Source: WJMB01 sp964581465
GTDB taxonomy: Bacteria > RBG-13-66-14
Direction: 5' to 3'
NCBI GenBank assembly: GCA_964581465.1
Contig: CAZOOP010000001.1
Span: 62,001-126,000, forward strand
DNA: 64,000 nt
The translations under genes were made by a program, and so were the position numbers. Each line of letters opens with the position of its first letter. Positions within the stretch are counted from its first letter, which is position 1. The notes beneath the pieces are model-generated. The model did not search any database and was not told the DNA's origin. It worked only from the letters and a program-made list of their open reading frames with translations. Below are positions 17,294 to 26,176 of this stretch, piece after piece.

Positions 17294-18280
17294 TCAACTC
17301 CGTTTCTGGCGCCGGGCGGCGGCGCGATGGACGGTGCGCCAGGCGCCGTCGCGGGGCACCTCGCTGTCGCGCAGGCTGTGGCCGGTCAGGGAGAGGAAGA
17401 CGTCCTCGAGGCGGGGCTCCCGCACACTGATGTCGGAGACGGGCAAATCGACGCGCTTGAGCAGCTCGCCGAGGAATTCGCCGGGGTGATCGACGACGAC
17501 GGTGACCTCATCGCCGTCGACCTCGGGCTCGAGGCCGTCCAGGCGGCGGATGGCCTGGGCAAGTTCATCGCTGCGTCGGCTGTGTAGATAGACCCGGCTG
17601 CCGCCCAGCTCGGCCTTGAGCGCCTGGGGCGTGTCGCAGGCCACCAGGCGGCCGGTGTCCAGGATGCCCACGCGGTGGCAGAGCTCGGCGTCCTCGAGTT
17701 GGTGCGTGGTGACGAAGACCGTGGTTCCGCTCTCGGCGGCGCGCTCGATCAAATCGCTCCAGATGCGGCGACGGTTCTGGACGTCCAGACCCAGCGTCGG
17801 CTCGTCGAGGAAGAGCACCCGGGGTTCGTGCAGCAGCGCCCGGGCGACCTCCAGGCGCCGCCGCATCCCCCCGGAGAGGCGATCGGCGAGCTTATCGGCC
17901 CAATCGCTGAGCTCACAAGCCTCGAGCATCCGGCGTACCCGGTTTTTGCGGTCGTCCACACCGTAGATGCGGGCGTGGAAGTCCAGGTTCTCGGCCGCGG
18001 TCAGCTTGGTGTCCAGGGTCGAGTCCTGGAAAACGATGCCGATCTGGCGGCGCACCGCGGCGGCCTGCTCGACGACGTCGTACCCGGCCACCCAGGCCCG
18101 CCCGTCCGTGGGTCGCATCAGGGTGGCCAGCATGGAGATGGTGGTCGTCTTCCCGGCGCCGTTGGGACCCAGGAAGCCGAAGATCTCGCCGACGGGCACG
18201 GCGAAGCTGATGCCGTCCACGGCGGTGAGCTCGCCGTAGCGCTTGAGCAGCTTTTCGACTCGGATGGCCGGATCGTTCAC
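17294..18280 (-). CDS. ABC transporter ATP-binding protein (DrrA-like)
   Basis: 328 aa. Walker A GPNGAGKTT, the signature LSGGMRRRLEVARAL, Walker B VLFLDEPTLGLD and the H-loop TTHQLED are all intact. A C-terminal extension of about 100 aa (from about 225) is typical of the daunorubicin-resistance DrrA group. It energises the permease encoded immediately downstream. The start is GTG at 18280. Confidence 0.95.
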   Translation of the reverse strand: MNDPAIRVEKLLKRYGELTAVDGISFAVPVGEIFGFLGPNGAGKTTTISMLATLMRPTDGRAWVAGYDVVEQAAAVRRQIGIVFQDSTLDTKLTAAENLDFHARIYGVDDRKNRVRRMLEACELSDWADKLADRLSGGMRRRLEVARALLHEPRVLFLDEPTLGLDVQNRRRIWSDLIERAAESGTTVFVTTHQLEDAELCHRVGILDTGRLVACDTPQALKAELGGSRVYLHSRRSDELAQAIRRLDGLEPEVDGDEVTVVVDHPGEFLGELLKRVDLPVSDISVREPRLEDVFLSLTGHSLRDSEVPRDGAWRTVHRAAARRQKRS

Positions 18281-19081
18281 GTCCCACTCGCTCTGCGATT
18301 GCCGACGAACCCGGGGTTGGATACGCCGGAAGGTGTTGTGAGAATAAAGCTTGTGCGCAGATTATAAGTCAGGGAGCCCCGTTGGGCAAGGGAAGCCTCG
18401 ACCGGTTCAGAGAACCTAATCCGAGAACCTGAGATGACCACCGTCAACCCGAATTAACCCACCCAGAAGAACCGTCATGATAACCTGCTCCGCAGCTTGG
18501 TATTCAGCGTGTACGGCTCGCCGTCGCCTCAAGGCATCGTATGAAACACGTCACCTGATTCAAGCGCTATTCCGCTAAAAAGTGAGAACGCCAATTGCTA
18601 ATATCATTTTTTTGTGGTACCATTCCTAAGTTCATTGGTTAACTCTTGCCTAACAGATAAAAGACATTCTTGTCAATTAGCTTCGCAGTCGCTCATATTA
18701 AAGGGGCACAACTGCGAGCATAATGCTTAAATACTCTAATATCAGAACTATCTAGCCTCAGTGCAGATGGCGACACTATGTGAATCAGGGAAGAATTTTC
18801 GATCATTTTGATATATACAGACCTCTTACTAAGATAATAACAGTTTTCACGCCAGGCAAGGGCTATGATTAACCACTGATTACAACCTTATACATCACGA
18901 CAAAGGAAAGGATACACGAACCAGGAACAAACACCAAACCGTAGCAATGCAACCGTCGTTGGAATTTGCAGTGCGCATATCTTGTTCCAAGTCGACTGCC
19001 TACGACAAGAACAGTAAACAAAACGCTTCTTTTCCAACGGCCCAGTCAACCTTATCACTTCCAAGGCACCCTACAAAATCC
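18281..19081. other. Long gene-free region upstream of PadR and the ABC operon
   Basis: About 800 bp, more A+T-rich than the genes, especially 18560-18960. No ORF with family resemblance and no copy of repeat families B, C or D was recognised. A candidate for the divergent control region of the exporter and padR, but I see no clear PadR operator. Confidence 0.4.
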
Positions 19082-19110
19082 TTGACAGACGATACTCGAT
19101 TAACTAATCT
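19082..19110 (+). promoter_or_regulatory. Sigma-70 promoter of padR
   Basis: A perfect TTGACA -35, a 17-bp spacer and a TAATCT -10. A second TTGACA occurs at 19130-19135, close enough to the transcript start to be a second promoter or an operator part. Confidence 0.6.
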
Positions 19111-19173
19111 GAGCTTAAGCAAGCTAAAATTGACAACCACTAGACGACCAATCAGACGAAGGGGAGAAATACC

Positions 19174-19773
19174 ATGACAAAGGTCGACATGATGGTGCTC
19201 GGTCTGCTGTCTGAGCAACCGATGCACGGATACCAACTAAAACAGGTCCTCGAAGACAACCACGCCGATCTCTGGAGCGAGGTCTCCACGGGGCACCTGT
19301 ACTACACCCTCAAAAAACTCAAAAAGAAGGGGCTGGTTACCGAAAAGACTACCCAACGCGGCAACCGTCCGCCCCGTCACGTCTACACCCTAACCGACAG
19401 CGGAACGCAGATGCTCAAAGACGGGCTGGATGAGCTCGACGTCCATTCCCAGCGTCTGTTCTTCTCGCTGGACATCGTCATCGGTTTCGCCAAGGCCATC
19501 TCGCTGCCCCAGGGCAAACTGGCGGAACTGATCGAAAAGCGCACCAAGTCCGTCAATGAAGAACTCGAGGAAATCAAGACGGCCTGGGGCGAAAAGATCG
19601 ACAACAACGAGCTGACATACGGCGAGTACCTGATCTACGAGCATCGGATCAGTCTGCTCAAGGCCGAGCTCAAGTGGCTGCGCTGGGCCGTCAAGGCCGC
19701 CGAGAACACCGATTACAAAGACCTGATGAAGACCAAGTTCGAGGCCGACGGACCCTACGCCCTGCCGAAGTAA
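19174..19773 (+). CDS. PadR-family transcriptional regulator
   Basis: 199 aa. Winged-helix N-terminus MMVLGLLSEQPMHGYQLKQVLE...GHLYYTLKKLKKKGLV with the conserved GY and Y-TLKKLKKKG motifs. A long helical C-terminal part (about 90-185) is the Vir_act_alpha_C-type dimerisation region. A dimeric, ligand-responsive repressor; likely targets are itself and the neighbouring ABC exporter (inference). Strong ribosome binding site (AAGGGGAGAAATACC). Lysine-rich compared with surrounding proteins. Confidence 0.93.
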   Translation: MTKVDMMVLGLLSEQPMHGYQLKQVLEDNHADLWSEVSTGHLYYTLKKLKKKGLVTEKTTQRGNRPPRHVYTLTDSGTQMLKDGLDELDVHSQRLFFSLDIVIGFAKAISLPQGKLAELIEKRTKSVNEELEEIKTAWGEKIDNNELTYGEYLIYEHRISLLKAELKWLRWAVKAAENTDYKDLMKTKFEADGPYALPK

Positions 19774-19823
19774 CCGGCGGATCAATACTCCGTCACTGTC
19801 CGCGCCATAATCGATAATCAATC

Positions 19824-19843
19824 GGCCCCTCGCTGGAGGGGCC
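19824..19843 (+). terminator. Rho-independent terminator of padR
   Basis: GGCCCCT pairs with AGGGGCC around a 6-nt loop, followed by ATTTAATTA. Confidence 0.7.
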
Positions 19844-19853
19844 ATTTAATTAG

Positions 19854-20191
19854 GGGATCATCACAGAAGATGAACAACACATTCGTAACTCCTGAAAACC
19901 ACATCGAGAATGGTGCTTGGAGATTAGCCGCAGCGGGGCGTAACCTACGAAGGCGGATAACGGTCGAAGCTGCTAAAGCAGGCAATGGAGCGCCGTCAAC
20001 AGGTCCTTCACCCACAGCCTGGTCGAACCCTGAATGGAACCAACAACCTCGGGCTTTCGGACCAACTCAAGGCAGGTCCAAATTCATCGTCACCTGGCAG
20101 CGGGATGACAATGGCGGCGAGCGTGAACTATCAAGCAACCAATGACAATCTATCAACTGGATGAGTCCGTTCAGGTGCGAGTGATAATCCC
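19854..20191 (+). mobile_element. MITE-like family B element (copy 2)
   Basis: 338 bp, GGGATCATCACAGAAG at the left and GCGAGTGATAATCCC at the right. Almost colinear with copy 5 (40875-41212): both have GGAGATTAGCCGCAGCGGGG and GCAATGGAGCGCCGTCA. The possible target duplication is weak (5 of 8). No ORF. Confidence 0.85.
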
Positions 20192-20517
20192 TTATGTTGA
20201 GCGGGGCCAATCCCTTACGGAGCACTTGCCACCAGGGTATGGCGGTCCGGCAAACCGCGCCTAGTAAACCTGATGCGACCCGAATTGATCCCCCAATGCT
20301 GCCACCCACTGGCGGCCTATGTTGGTTCATTCGCGGATGGTATTCACTACCGATAAGCTAACCTGAACGGGCGCTTGCCAGCATCCTCCTGGTCCATCTC
20401 CTCTCTAACCCAGGGAAGCTTCCGTCGGAATCGAACACTGATACGCCCGGGGGAAAGCGCCTGTTCTCCACTGTTCGGCCAACAAGCGGAAAGCAACCAA
20501 CGACCGGAGGGCTCAGC
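20192..20517. other. Gene-free stretch before the M3 peptidase
   Basis: 326 bp with no credible ORF. A block at about 20230-20262 (GGTATGGCGG ... AAACCGCGCC) recurs at about 40410-40440, a possible remnant of another dispersed repeat. Confidence 0.35.
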
Positions 20518-20546
20518 CGGACAAAGGGGAACCGATCGGCTATAAT
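20518..20546 (+). promoter_or_regulatory. Candidate promoter of the M3 peptidase
   Basis: A perfect TATAAT -10 with CGGACA (4 of 6) 17 bp upstream, about 45 bp before the start codon. Confidence 0.45.
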
Positions 20547-20590
20547 ACCGGCGTCCACCGTCAACCCTCCCCCCCCCGGATCGAGGTAAC

Positions 20591-22192
20591 ATGCCAACCC
20601 ATAAAGCCATCCCTCTTCTCGGCCTGTTCTGCGTCGGCGCGACCCTGGCCGCCGCACCCGCCGGTCCCGACGGCGATCCCCTGACCCTGGACTACCTGCG
20701 CGACGCCCTGGAGACCTACTCCTTCGAGGTCGCCGAGGCTTACTACCAGAGCGACGCCTATGGCGCCGAGATCGAGATCGACGAACTGCTGGAACGCTAC
20801 GCCTGGCTGTACGATCCGGCCATCGTCGACTGGATCCACGGCTTGCGAACCGCCACCGACGACCCCCGCACCGAGCGCGGACTGCGCTACCTGGCCCGGG
20901 ACCTCGAGGACGTGCTGCTCTGGGAACCCATCGAGGAGCTCTACATCGAGTACCTGGAAGCCGAGATCGCCGGCGGGGTCGAGTACGGGGACGAGTGGAT
21001 CGCCTACCGGGACGTATGGACCGTCGCCGACGAGCTGGAAACCGACGACGAGCGCGAGGAGCTGCGCGACCTGGCCCGCGACTTCATCCAGAACGAACTC
21101 CACCCCCTGCAGGAGGAGTACCGCCGGGGCGTCGGCGAGCGCTGCCGCGAGCTGGGTTACGCCGACTACCTGGACTACTACGGCCGGACCCGGTGCCGGG
21201 ACTTCGCCGCCCTGGCCGCCGACTGTCTCTACATCCTGGCCGAGACGCGGGAGCTCTACGAAACCCTGGCCGAGGAGCGCGTGGCCGAGGTGTATCCCGA
21301 GCGCGAACGGCTATCGCTCTCGAGCATCGAACGCTGGCGGCTCTGGGATGACGAGGAGTACGACGCCCACTTCACCGCCGAGAAGCTGCTGCCCCGCTGG
21401 GAAGCCTTCATCGACGGCCTGGGCCTCGACTTCAACCAGCGCGACAACGTCACCCTGGACGTCGAGGACCGCCCCGCCAAGGAACCTCGTGCGGCCTGCT
21501 GGCCCATGCTCGTTCCCGAGGATGTCCGGGTGATGGTCAAGCCCACCGGGGGATTCGACGACTACGCCACCCTCTTCCACGAAATGGGCCACGCCTGCCA
21601 CTTCGCCTACACCGATCCCGCGCTGACCTACGAATACCAGCAACTCGGCGACGACGCCATCACCGAGACCTACGCCTTCTGCTTCGAGAACCTCTTCGTC
21701 AACCCGGCCTACCTCCGTGAAGTCATCGGGATGTCGGATGACGACGCCCGGCGCTTCCGCCGCCGCCGCCTCTTCGGCGAGGTCGGTGCCCTGCGTTACT
21801 ACTGCACCGCCTTCCTCTACGAGCTGGTCTTCCACGGCGTCGAGGCCGACCCCGCCGAGGCCTACCGCAACCTCATCGAGATGACCACCATCTGGACCCA
21901 GGCACCCGAGGACCTGCTTACCGGCATCTACGACACCAACGAGGACTTCTATACCACCAACTATCTCTACGCCTGGATGCTGGAGGCCCAACTGCGCCAC
22001 CGCCTGGAAACCGACCACGGTCCGCGCTGGTGGAGCGAGCCCGCCGCCGGTGAGCTGCTCCACGACCTCTGGCGCCGCGGCTACGAACCCCTGCCCCAAA
22101 CCCTCAGCGCCGAGCTGGGCTACGATGACTGCGATCCGCGCCGCTTGCTGACCACGCTCGAAGAACTCGAAGCCGACACCCGACCCGACTAG
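20591..22192 (+). CDS. Secreted M3-family zinc oligopeptidase
   Basis: 533 aa. A signal peptide (about 1-22, ending AAAPA) precedes a mostly helical protein. The zinc site is H330-E331-M-G-H334 in ATLFHEMGHACHF, with E359 (DAITETYAF) as third ligand, the order expected of thimet/oligoendopeptidase (M3) enzymes; the Y-Y-C-T substrate-side region follows. Most M3 enzymes are cytoplasmic; export suggests peptide digestion in the periplasm or outside. GAGGTAAC precedes the ATG. The gene ends in a convergent region with palindrome copy 3 and a bidirectional terminator. Confidence 0.9.
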   Translation: MPTHKAIPLLGLFCVGATLAAAPAGPDGDPLTLDYLRDALETYSFEVAEAYYQSDAYGAEIEIDELLERYAWLYDPAIVDWIHGLRTATDDPRTERGLRYLARDLEDVLLWEPIEELYIEYLEAEIAGGVEYGDEWIAYRDVWTVADELETDDEREELRDLARDFIQNELHPLQEEYRRGVGERCRELGYADYLDYYGRTRCRDFAALAADCLYILAETRELYETLAEERVAEVYPERERLSLSSIERWRLWDDEEYDAHFTAEKLLPRWEAFIDGLGLDFNQRDNVTLDVEDRPAKEPRAACWPMLVPEDVRVMVKPTGGFDDYATLFHEMGHACHFAYTDPALTYEYQQLGDDAITETYAFCFENLFVNPAYLREVIGMSDDDARRFRRRRLFGEVGALRYYCTAFLYELVFHGVEADPAEAYRNLIEMTTIWTQAPEDLLTGIYDTNEDFYTTNYLYAWMLEAQLRHRLETDHGPRWWSEPAAGELLHDLWRRGYEPLPQTLSAELGYDDCDPRRLLTTLEELEADTRPD

Positions 22193-22255
22193 GCGACGCC
22201 GACGCGTATCCCGACCTTCGCCAAACCCCTTCGCTCCATAACCCCCGCCCGGCCC

Positions 22256-22338
22256 GGCTTTGGCACGTTTCTTGCGAACTCCGGGGCTCGTATCGAGAAA
22301 ACGCCTCCCCGCTCAGCTGCAAGAAACGTGCCAAAGCC
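22256..22338. repeat. Sigma-54-like palindrome, copy 3
   Basis: Inner arms 22256-22275 and 22319-22338 (20 bp, perfect) around a 43-nt loop. The outer bases are GGCTTTGG/CCAAAGCC, another compensated variant. The TTGCA arm is on the minus strand, so this copy is reversed relative to copies 1, 2, 4 and 5. Enclosed by an 18-bp perfect inverted repeat, 22211-22228 and 22381-22398 (CCGACCTTCGCCAAACCC). Confidence 0.9.
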
Positions 22339-22470
22339 TCCCCGTGCAAGGTATCCAGAGCGCCGGGAGGGATGAAGGTCGGGTTTGGCGAAGGTCGGAT
22401 CGTTCCGGGTCGGGCTCCCGGATATCTATGGCGCCGCGACGTCGCGCGAAAACCGATCGGAAGGCGACAA

Positions 22471-22499
22471 AACGCGACCCTCGATGTGAGGGTCGCGTT
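22471..22499. terminator. Bidirectional terminator between convergent genes
   Basis: AACGCGACCCTC pairs with GAGGGTCGCGTT around GATGT, with A-rich sequence on the left and TTTGC on the right. It serves the M3 peptidase (+) and the beta-propeller gene (-). Confidence 0.75.
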
Positions 22500-22557
22500 T
22501 GCAATCAACACCGAAGTGTTGTTTCAATCAGGCGGTCGGGTCTCAGTTTCCTGATGT

Positions 22558-24924
22558 TCAGCGTTCGACGACCAGGCGACGGATGACGCTCCGGGTTCCG
22601 GCTTCCAGGCGCAGCAGGTAGACGCCGTTGGAGGTCTGGGAGGTATCCCAGCCTACGCTGTGCCGCCCGGCGGCCAGGGTTTCGTCGACGAGGAGGGCCA
22701 CGCGGCGGCCGGCCAGGTCGTAGACGGCCAGGGTGGTCTCGGCGGCCGAAGGCAGCTCGAAATCCACGCTTACAGTGGCGCCGCTGCGCGCCGGACTGGG
22801 GTAGGCCGCGTGGAGGGCGAAGGTCGTCGATTCACCGGCGTGGCGCAGCTCGATGGGTCCGTAGGTCTCACCGAAGCCGTCGGCCTCGATGGTGGTGATG
22901 CGGTAGCTGTAGAGGCCGGGTGTTTCAAGCAGGTCCAGGTAGCCCCGGGCGCGTCCGGGCAGGGTCTCGTCGTGGACGGGGTTCCAGCCGTCGCCGTCAT
23001 CGCGCTCTAGGATGAAACCGAGCGGTTCATCGCCGGTCAGTCTCCAGGCCAGCTCGATACCGATCTCGCGATCGCGGGCGTCCAGGGTCAGGTCCTCGAC
23101 GGGGCTGAAGTCGCCGTAGACCAAACGGGCATTGAGCTCGCCGCAGGCCCAGCCCCAGCCGTCCACGCCGTCGTCGAAGAAGAAAACGCTGTAGAGATCG
23201 AGGTCGTCGTCGTCGGCCCGGTTGTCGTCGGTGGAGTAGCTGACCCCCCCGTTGGTGGAGTGGTAGATGACGCCCTCGTCGCAAACCATCCAACCCTCGC
23301 TGGTGTTCATAAAGTCGAGGTCGTTGATGTCGAGGGAGGCCAGGCCGTTGACCTTGCGCCACTGGCTGCCGCCGGAGTAGAGGTAGTAGGCCAGCCCGTC
23401 GTCGCCGCAGATCCAGCCTTCGGTGGAGGAGAGTACGTCGACGGCGCGCAGGGGCGAGCCCGCTCCGGAGAGGCCGGTGGAGAAGCGGCTCCAGGTGCCG
23501 CTGTCCTTCTTGTAGACCACGGCGTAGCCGCCGGCCACATCGCCCACGGCCCAGCCGTTGTTCTCGTCGAGCATGGCGATGCCGTAGAAGTTGAGCCCCG
23601 GGGTGCCGGTGTTGTCCGTGGTCCAGCTCGCGCCGGCGTTGTTGGTGTAGTAGATGGACAGATCGGCTCCGCAGACGAACCAAGTGTCGGCGTCCAGGGC
23701 GTCGACACTGTAGAAGTCGTTGGTGGGCAGGCTGCCGGAGACGTCACTCCAGTTGGTCCCCCCGTCGGTGCTCAACAGGACGGTACCGTTGAGACCACAA
23801 GCTACATAATCCAGGTTCCCCAGGTAGTCGACATCCAGCAGGTCGTTGGGGGTGGGCGCTTTGACGAAAACCCAGCCCAGGCCGTAGTTGTAGCTGCGCA
23901 GCACCATGCCGTTCTCACCCACGGCGATGACATCGTCGTCATCGTCGAAGCTGCTGGCCGTCCCCGACAAGCGATTGCCATAAGCCCTTACATAGCTCCA
24001 GCTCGTTCCATTGGTGGTTCCGGTGATGTAGCTCAACTCTCCGAAGGCTACGAACTCCTGGGCGCCCCCGGGAGGAGCGACGGCGAAGAGGTCGTTATAG
24101 GTGTAGGGACCGGTCAACTGATTCCAGGTCGTCCCGCCGTTGGTGGTGTAGAGGCCCAGGCCGTCGTTGCCGACGGCGTAGAGTGTCGAGTCGTCGTAGG
24201 CGGCCACGCCGTTGAGAGTGGTTGTCACGCCGGATGTCTGGCCGGACCAGTCCTGCCCGCCGTTGACGGTTACATAGATTCCGCCGGTGTCACCAACGAC
24301 CCAGGCGTTGTCGGCGTCGGCGATATAGACGTCACGCAAGCCGCCACCGTAATCGGCCTCTTGGATCCAGGAGGAGCCGTTCCAACGGAAGATGCGCCCG
24401 CCGGTGTCCACGGCCAGGCCGTAGCTGGAGGAGTGCATCTGGATATCGTAGAACTCGTAACCGCCGGAGAAGGACTGGGCGGTCCAGCTCCCGGCGCCGT
24501 CGGTGGTTCGGGCGATGTAAGAGCCGCCGCTGCACCAGCCGTTCTGGGAATCGATGAAATCGATACCACGCACATTGTTGAACTGGCTGGGCTTATTGAC
24601 CTCCGACCATCCGGTTCCGTTGGTCGTGTGGTAGATCACCCCGGCTCCGCCGGCATATCCCTCGGCAGCGGAAACCAGGCTGACCGAATAGAGGGTTTCG
24701 TTGCCGGGTCGGGTAACCGCGTAGAAACTTGCGCCGCCGTTATTGGAGTAGAGGATGTAGCCGGCGTCGCCCACGGCGATCATGGTATCGTTGTAGGCGT
24801 CGACGGCGCGCAGGTCGTCGTCCTGGTAGCTGCGGCGGTACAGGTGATCGTACCAGAATCCGTCGCCCAGGGCTCCGACGGCGAGAATCAAGACGAATAA
24901 ACTCAGCAGGGCGCGTCGGGTCAT
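22558..24924 (-). CDS. Secreted YCF48/BNR-type beta-propeller with FlgD-like C-terminal sorting domain
   Basis: 788 aa. Signal peptide MTRRALLSLFVLILAVGALG, then about 12 repeats of the YCF48/Asp-box kind (WAVGDxG.., SxNGGxxW, for example LLSTDGGTNWSD, YYTNNAGASWTT, YHSTNGGVSYST) filling residues 30-620, that is one or two seven-bladed propellers. The last 90 aa (AAYPSPAR ... VYDLAGRRV ... GVYLLRLEAG) form the FlgD-like/T9SS-type tail that directs outer-surface attachment in FCB bacteria. The ATG at 24924 is chosen because GGAGGT lies 5 nt before it; an in-frame ATG 4 codons upstream overlaps that site. Ligand or partner unknown. Confidence 0.85.
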   Translation of the reverse strand: MTRRALLSLFVLILAVGALGDGFWYDHLYRRSYQDDDLRAVDAYNDTMIAVGDAGYILYSNNGGASFYAVTRPGNETLYSVSLVSAAEGYAGGAGVIYHTTNGTGWSEVNKPSQFNNVRGIDFIDSQNGWCSGGSYIARTTDGAGSWTAQSFSGGYEFYDIQMHSSSYGLAVDTGGRIFRWNGSSWIQEADYGGGLRDVYIADADNAWVVGDTGGIYVTVNGGQDWSGQTSGVTTTLNGVAAYDDSTLYAVGNDGLGLYTTNGGTTWNQLTGPYTYNDLFAVAPPGGAQEFVAFGELSYITGTTNGTSWSYVRAYGNRLSGTASSFDDDDDVIAVGENGMVLRSYNYGLGWVFVKAPTPNDLLDVDYLGNLDYVACGLNGTVLLSTDGGTNWSDVSGSLPTNDFYSVDALDADTWFVCGADLSIYYTNNAGASWTTDNTGTPGLNFYGIAMLDENNGWAVGDVAGGYAVVYKKDSGTWSRFSTGLSGAGSPLRAVDVLSSTEGWICGDDGLAYYLYSGGSQWRKVNGLASLDINDLDFMNTSEGWMVCDEGVIYHSTNGGVSYSTDDNRADDDDLDLYSVFFFDDGVDGWGWACGELNARLVYGDFSPVEDLTLDARDREIGIELAWRLTGDEPLGFILERDDGDGWNPVHDETLPGRARGYLDLLETPGLYSYRITTIEADGFGETYGPIELRHAGESTTFALHAAYPSPARSGATVSVDFELPSAAETTLAVYDLAGRRVALLVDETLAAGRHSVGWDTSQTSNGVYLLRLEAGTRSVIRRLVVER

Positions 24925-25063
24925 CGGGACCTCCATGAGGTGATGATGGCGAAAAAAACAATACCGCCCGGGGGCATTAGCATTGCCGCATCTTGATGAT
25001 TGCTAATAAGGTTGCTACTTGAATATAGGCGCAAAAATGCCCGGCGTCAAGCCGGGGCGGTGT

Positions 25064-26044
25064 TCAACCTACGGTTCGTTTTCGATATACGGCGCTCTGG
25101 TTGACAAGCCTGAAGCCCAGTCCGCGGTAGAGGGAGCGCGCGCTCTGGTTGACTGTGCCGGTCTCGAGCAGGGCTCCCGCCATATCCAAATTGAAATAGA
25201 CTCCCAGGGCCCGCCGTAGGAGCTCCCGGGCCAGGCCGCGCCCCCGCCGCGCCGGACTGATCCCCAGGGAGAGCACGACGGCCCACTCACCCTTTTGTTG
25301 AAGGTCCAGGCGGGTTGAGAGCAAAAAACCCTCGAGGGCGCCGTCAGCGGCCTCGAGGACCAGACAGCCCCGGCGCAGCAACTCCCCGTAACGCCCGGCG
25401 AGGACTTCATCCAGCAGAGCTCGCGAGCCCCGGGGATCGGCCAGGCGCGGCTGGATGCGCGACTCCTCGCCCCCCAGGTAGCAGGTGGCCTGGAGCAGAG
25501 CCACGGTGTCGTAATCGGCCGGGGTCATCCTACGGATGCGGTAGCCGTCGATCGTTACCCGAGTCGAGTCCGGCCGGGGCGGTCCCACGGCGAGGTCGAA
25601 GCGGTACTCCAGTCGGGGATGACGCCGCCAACCGGCGGCGGTCAGGACGTCGAAGAGGTCGCCCGGCGGCGGGCTCAGGCAGCTCTCGGCGGCCAGCAGG
25701 TAAGCTCGTCCCCGTCCCAGCACGTCGAGCATTCCCCGGGCTTTGGCGGCGATGTTGTGACGACCGCTCAGATAGAGCAGCAGGACTTCAGCGCCCGCGT
25801 CCAGCCCCCGTCCCAGGGCGAAGCCCACGGGCCCCTCGTCGGCGACGGCCAAGGTCCAGAGATCGCCGGCGGCGCCACGCCCCGAATACATCCAGCGGTC
25901 GAGCAGCTCGCCGCTGTGCAGCCCGCGGAGGTTGAAGCGCCCGCGAAAGAAACGCGCCGCCTCGTCGAAGAGGCGCCGCGGAGCGCCCAGGCTATAGAGG
26001 CGGCGGTCGATGAAGGCGGGGGGATGCTGGGGGCGCTGTTCCAT
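25064..26044 (-). CDS. GNAT-family N-acetyltransferase (tandem domain)
   Basis: 326 aa. The C-terminal half (about 165-326) is a clear GNAT domain: IRRMTPADYD begins it, and LGISPARRGRGLARELL is the acetyl-CoA pyrophosphate loop (RGRGLA), followed by NQSARSLYRGLGFR. The N-terminal half looks like a degenerate second GNAT fold lacking the loop (GVLDVLGRG region). Target amine unknown. The gene lies 130 bp downstream of nothing obviously related; neighbours give no hint. Confidence 0.8.
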   Translation of the reverse strand: MEQRPQHPPAFIDRRLYSLGAPRRLFDEAARFFRGRFNLRGLHSGELLDRWMYSGRGAAGDLWTLAVADEGPVGFALGRGLDAGAEVLLLYLSGRHNIAAKARGMLDVLGRGRAYLLAAESCLSPPPGDLFDVLTAAGWRRHPRLEYRFDLAVGPPRPDSTRVTIDGYRIRRMTPADYDTVALLQATCYLGGEESRIQPRLADPRGSRALLDEVLAGRYGELLRRGCLVLEAADGALEGFLLSTRLDLQQKGEWAVVLSLGISPARRGRGLARELLRRALGVYFNLDMAGALLETGTVNQSARSLYRGLGFRLVNQSAVYRKRTVG

Positions 26045-26176
26045 CGGGACGTCCGGTGCGTTCCATCCGGCTGAGCAATAGGATACTCGAGCCGACGATT
26101 AACTCGGCCCGGAGTGTGGTAACGACGGCGATAATCCCCGGCGTCGGGATCGGTGAGCGGACTCCGGCGTGGAGGC

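Noticed and set aside
18947..19177. 76-aa ORF ending at the padR start
   Set aside because: Overlaps the padR promoter and ribosome binding site and has no recognisable features.
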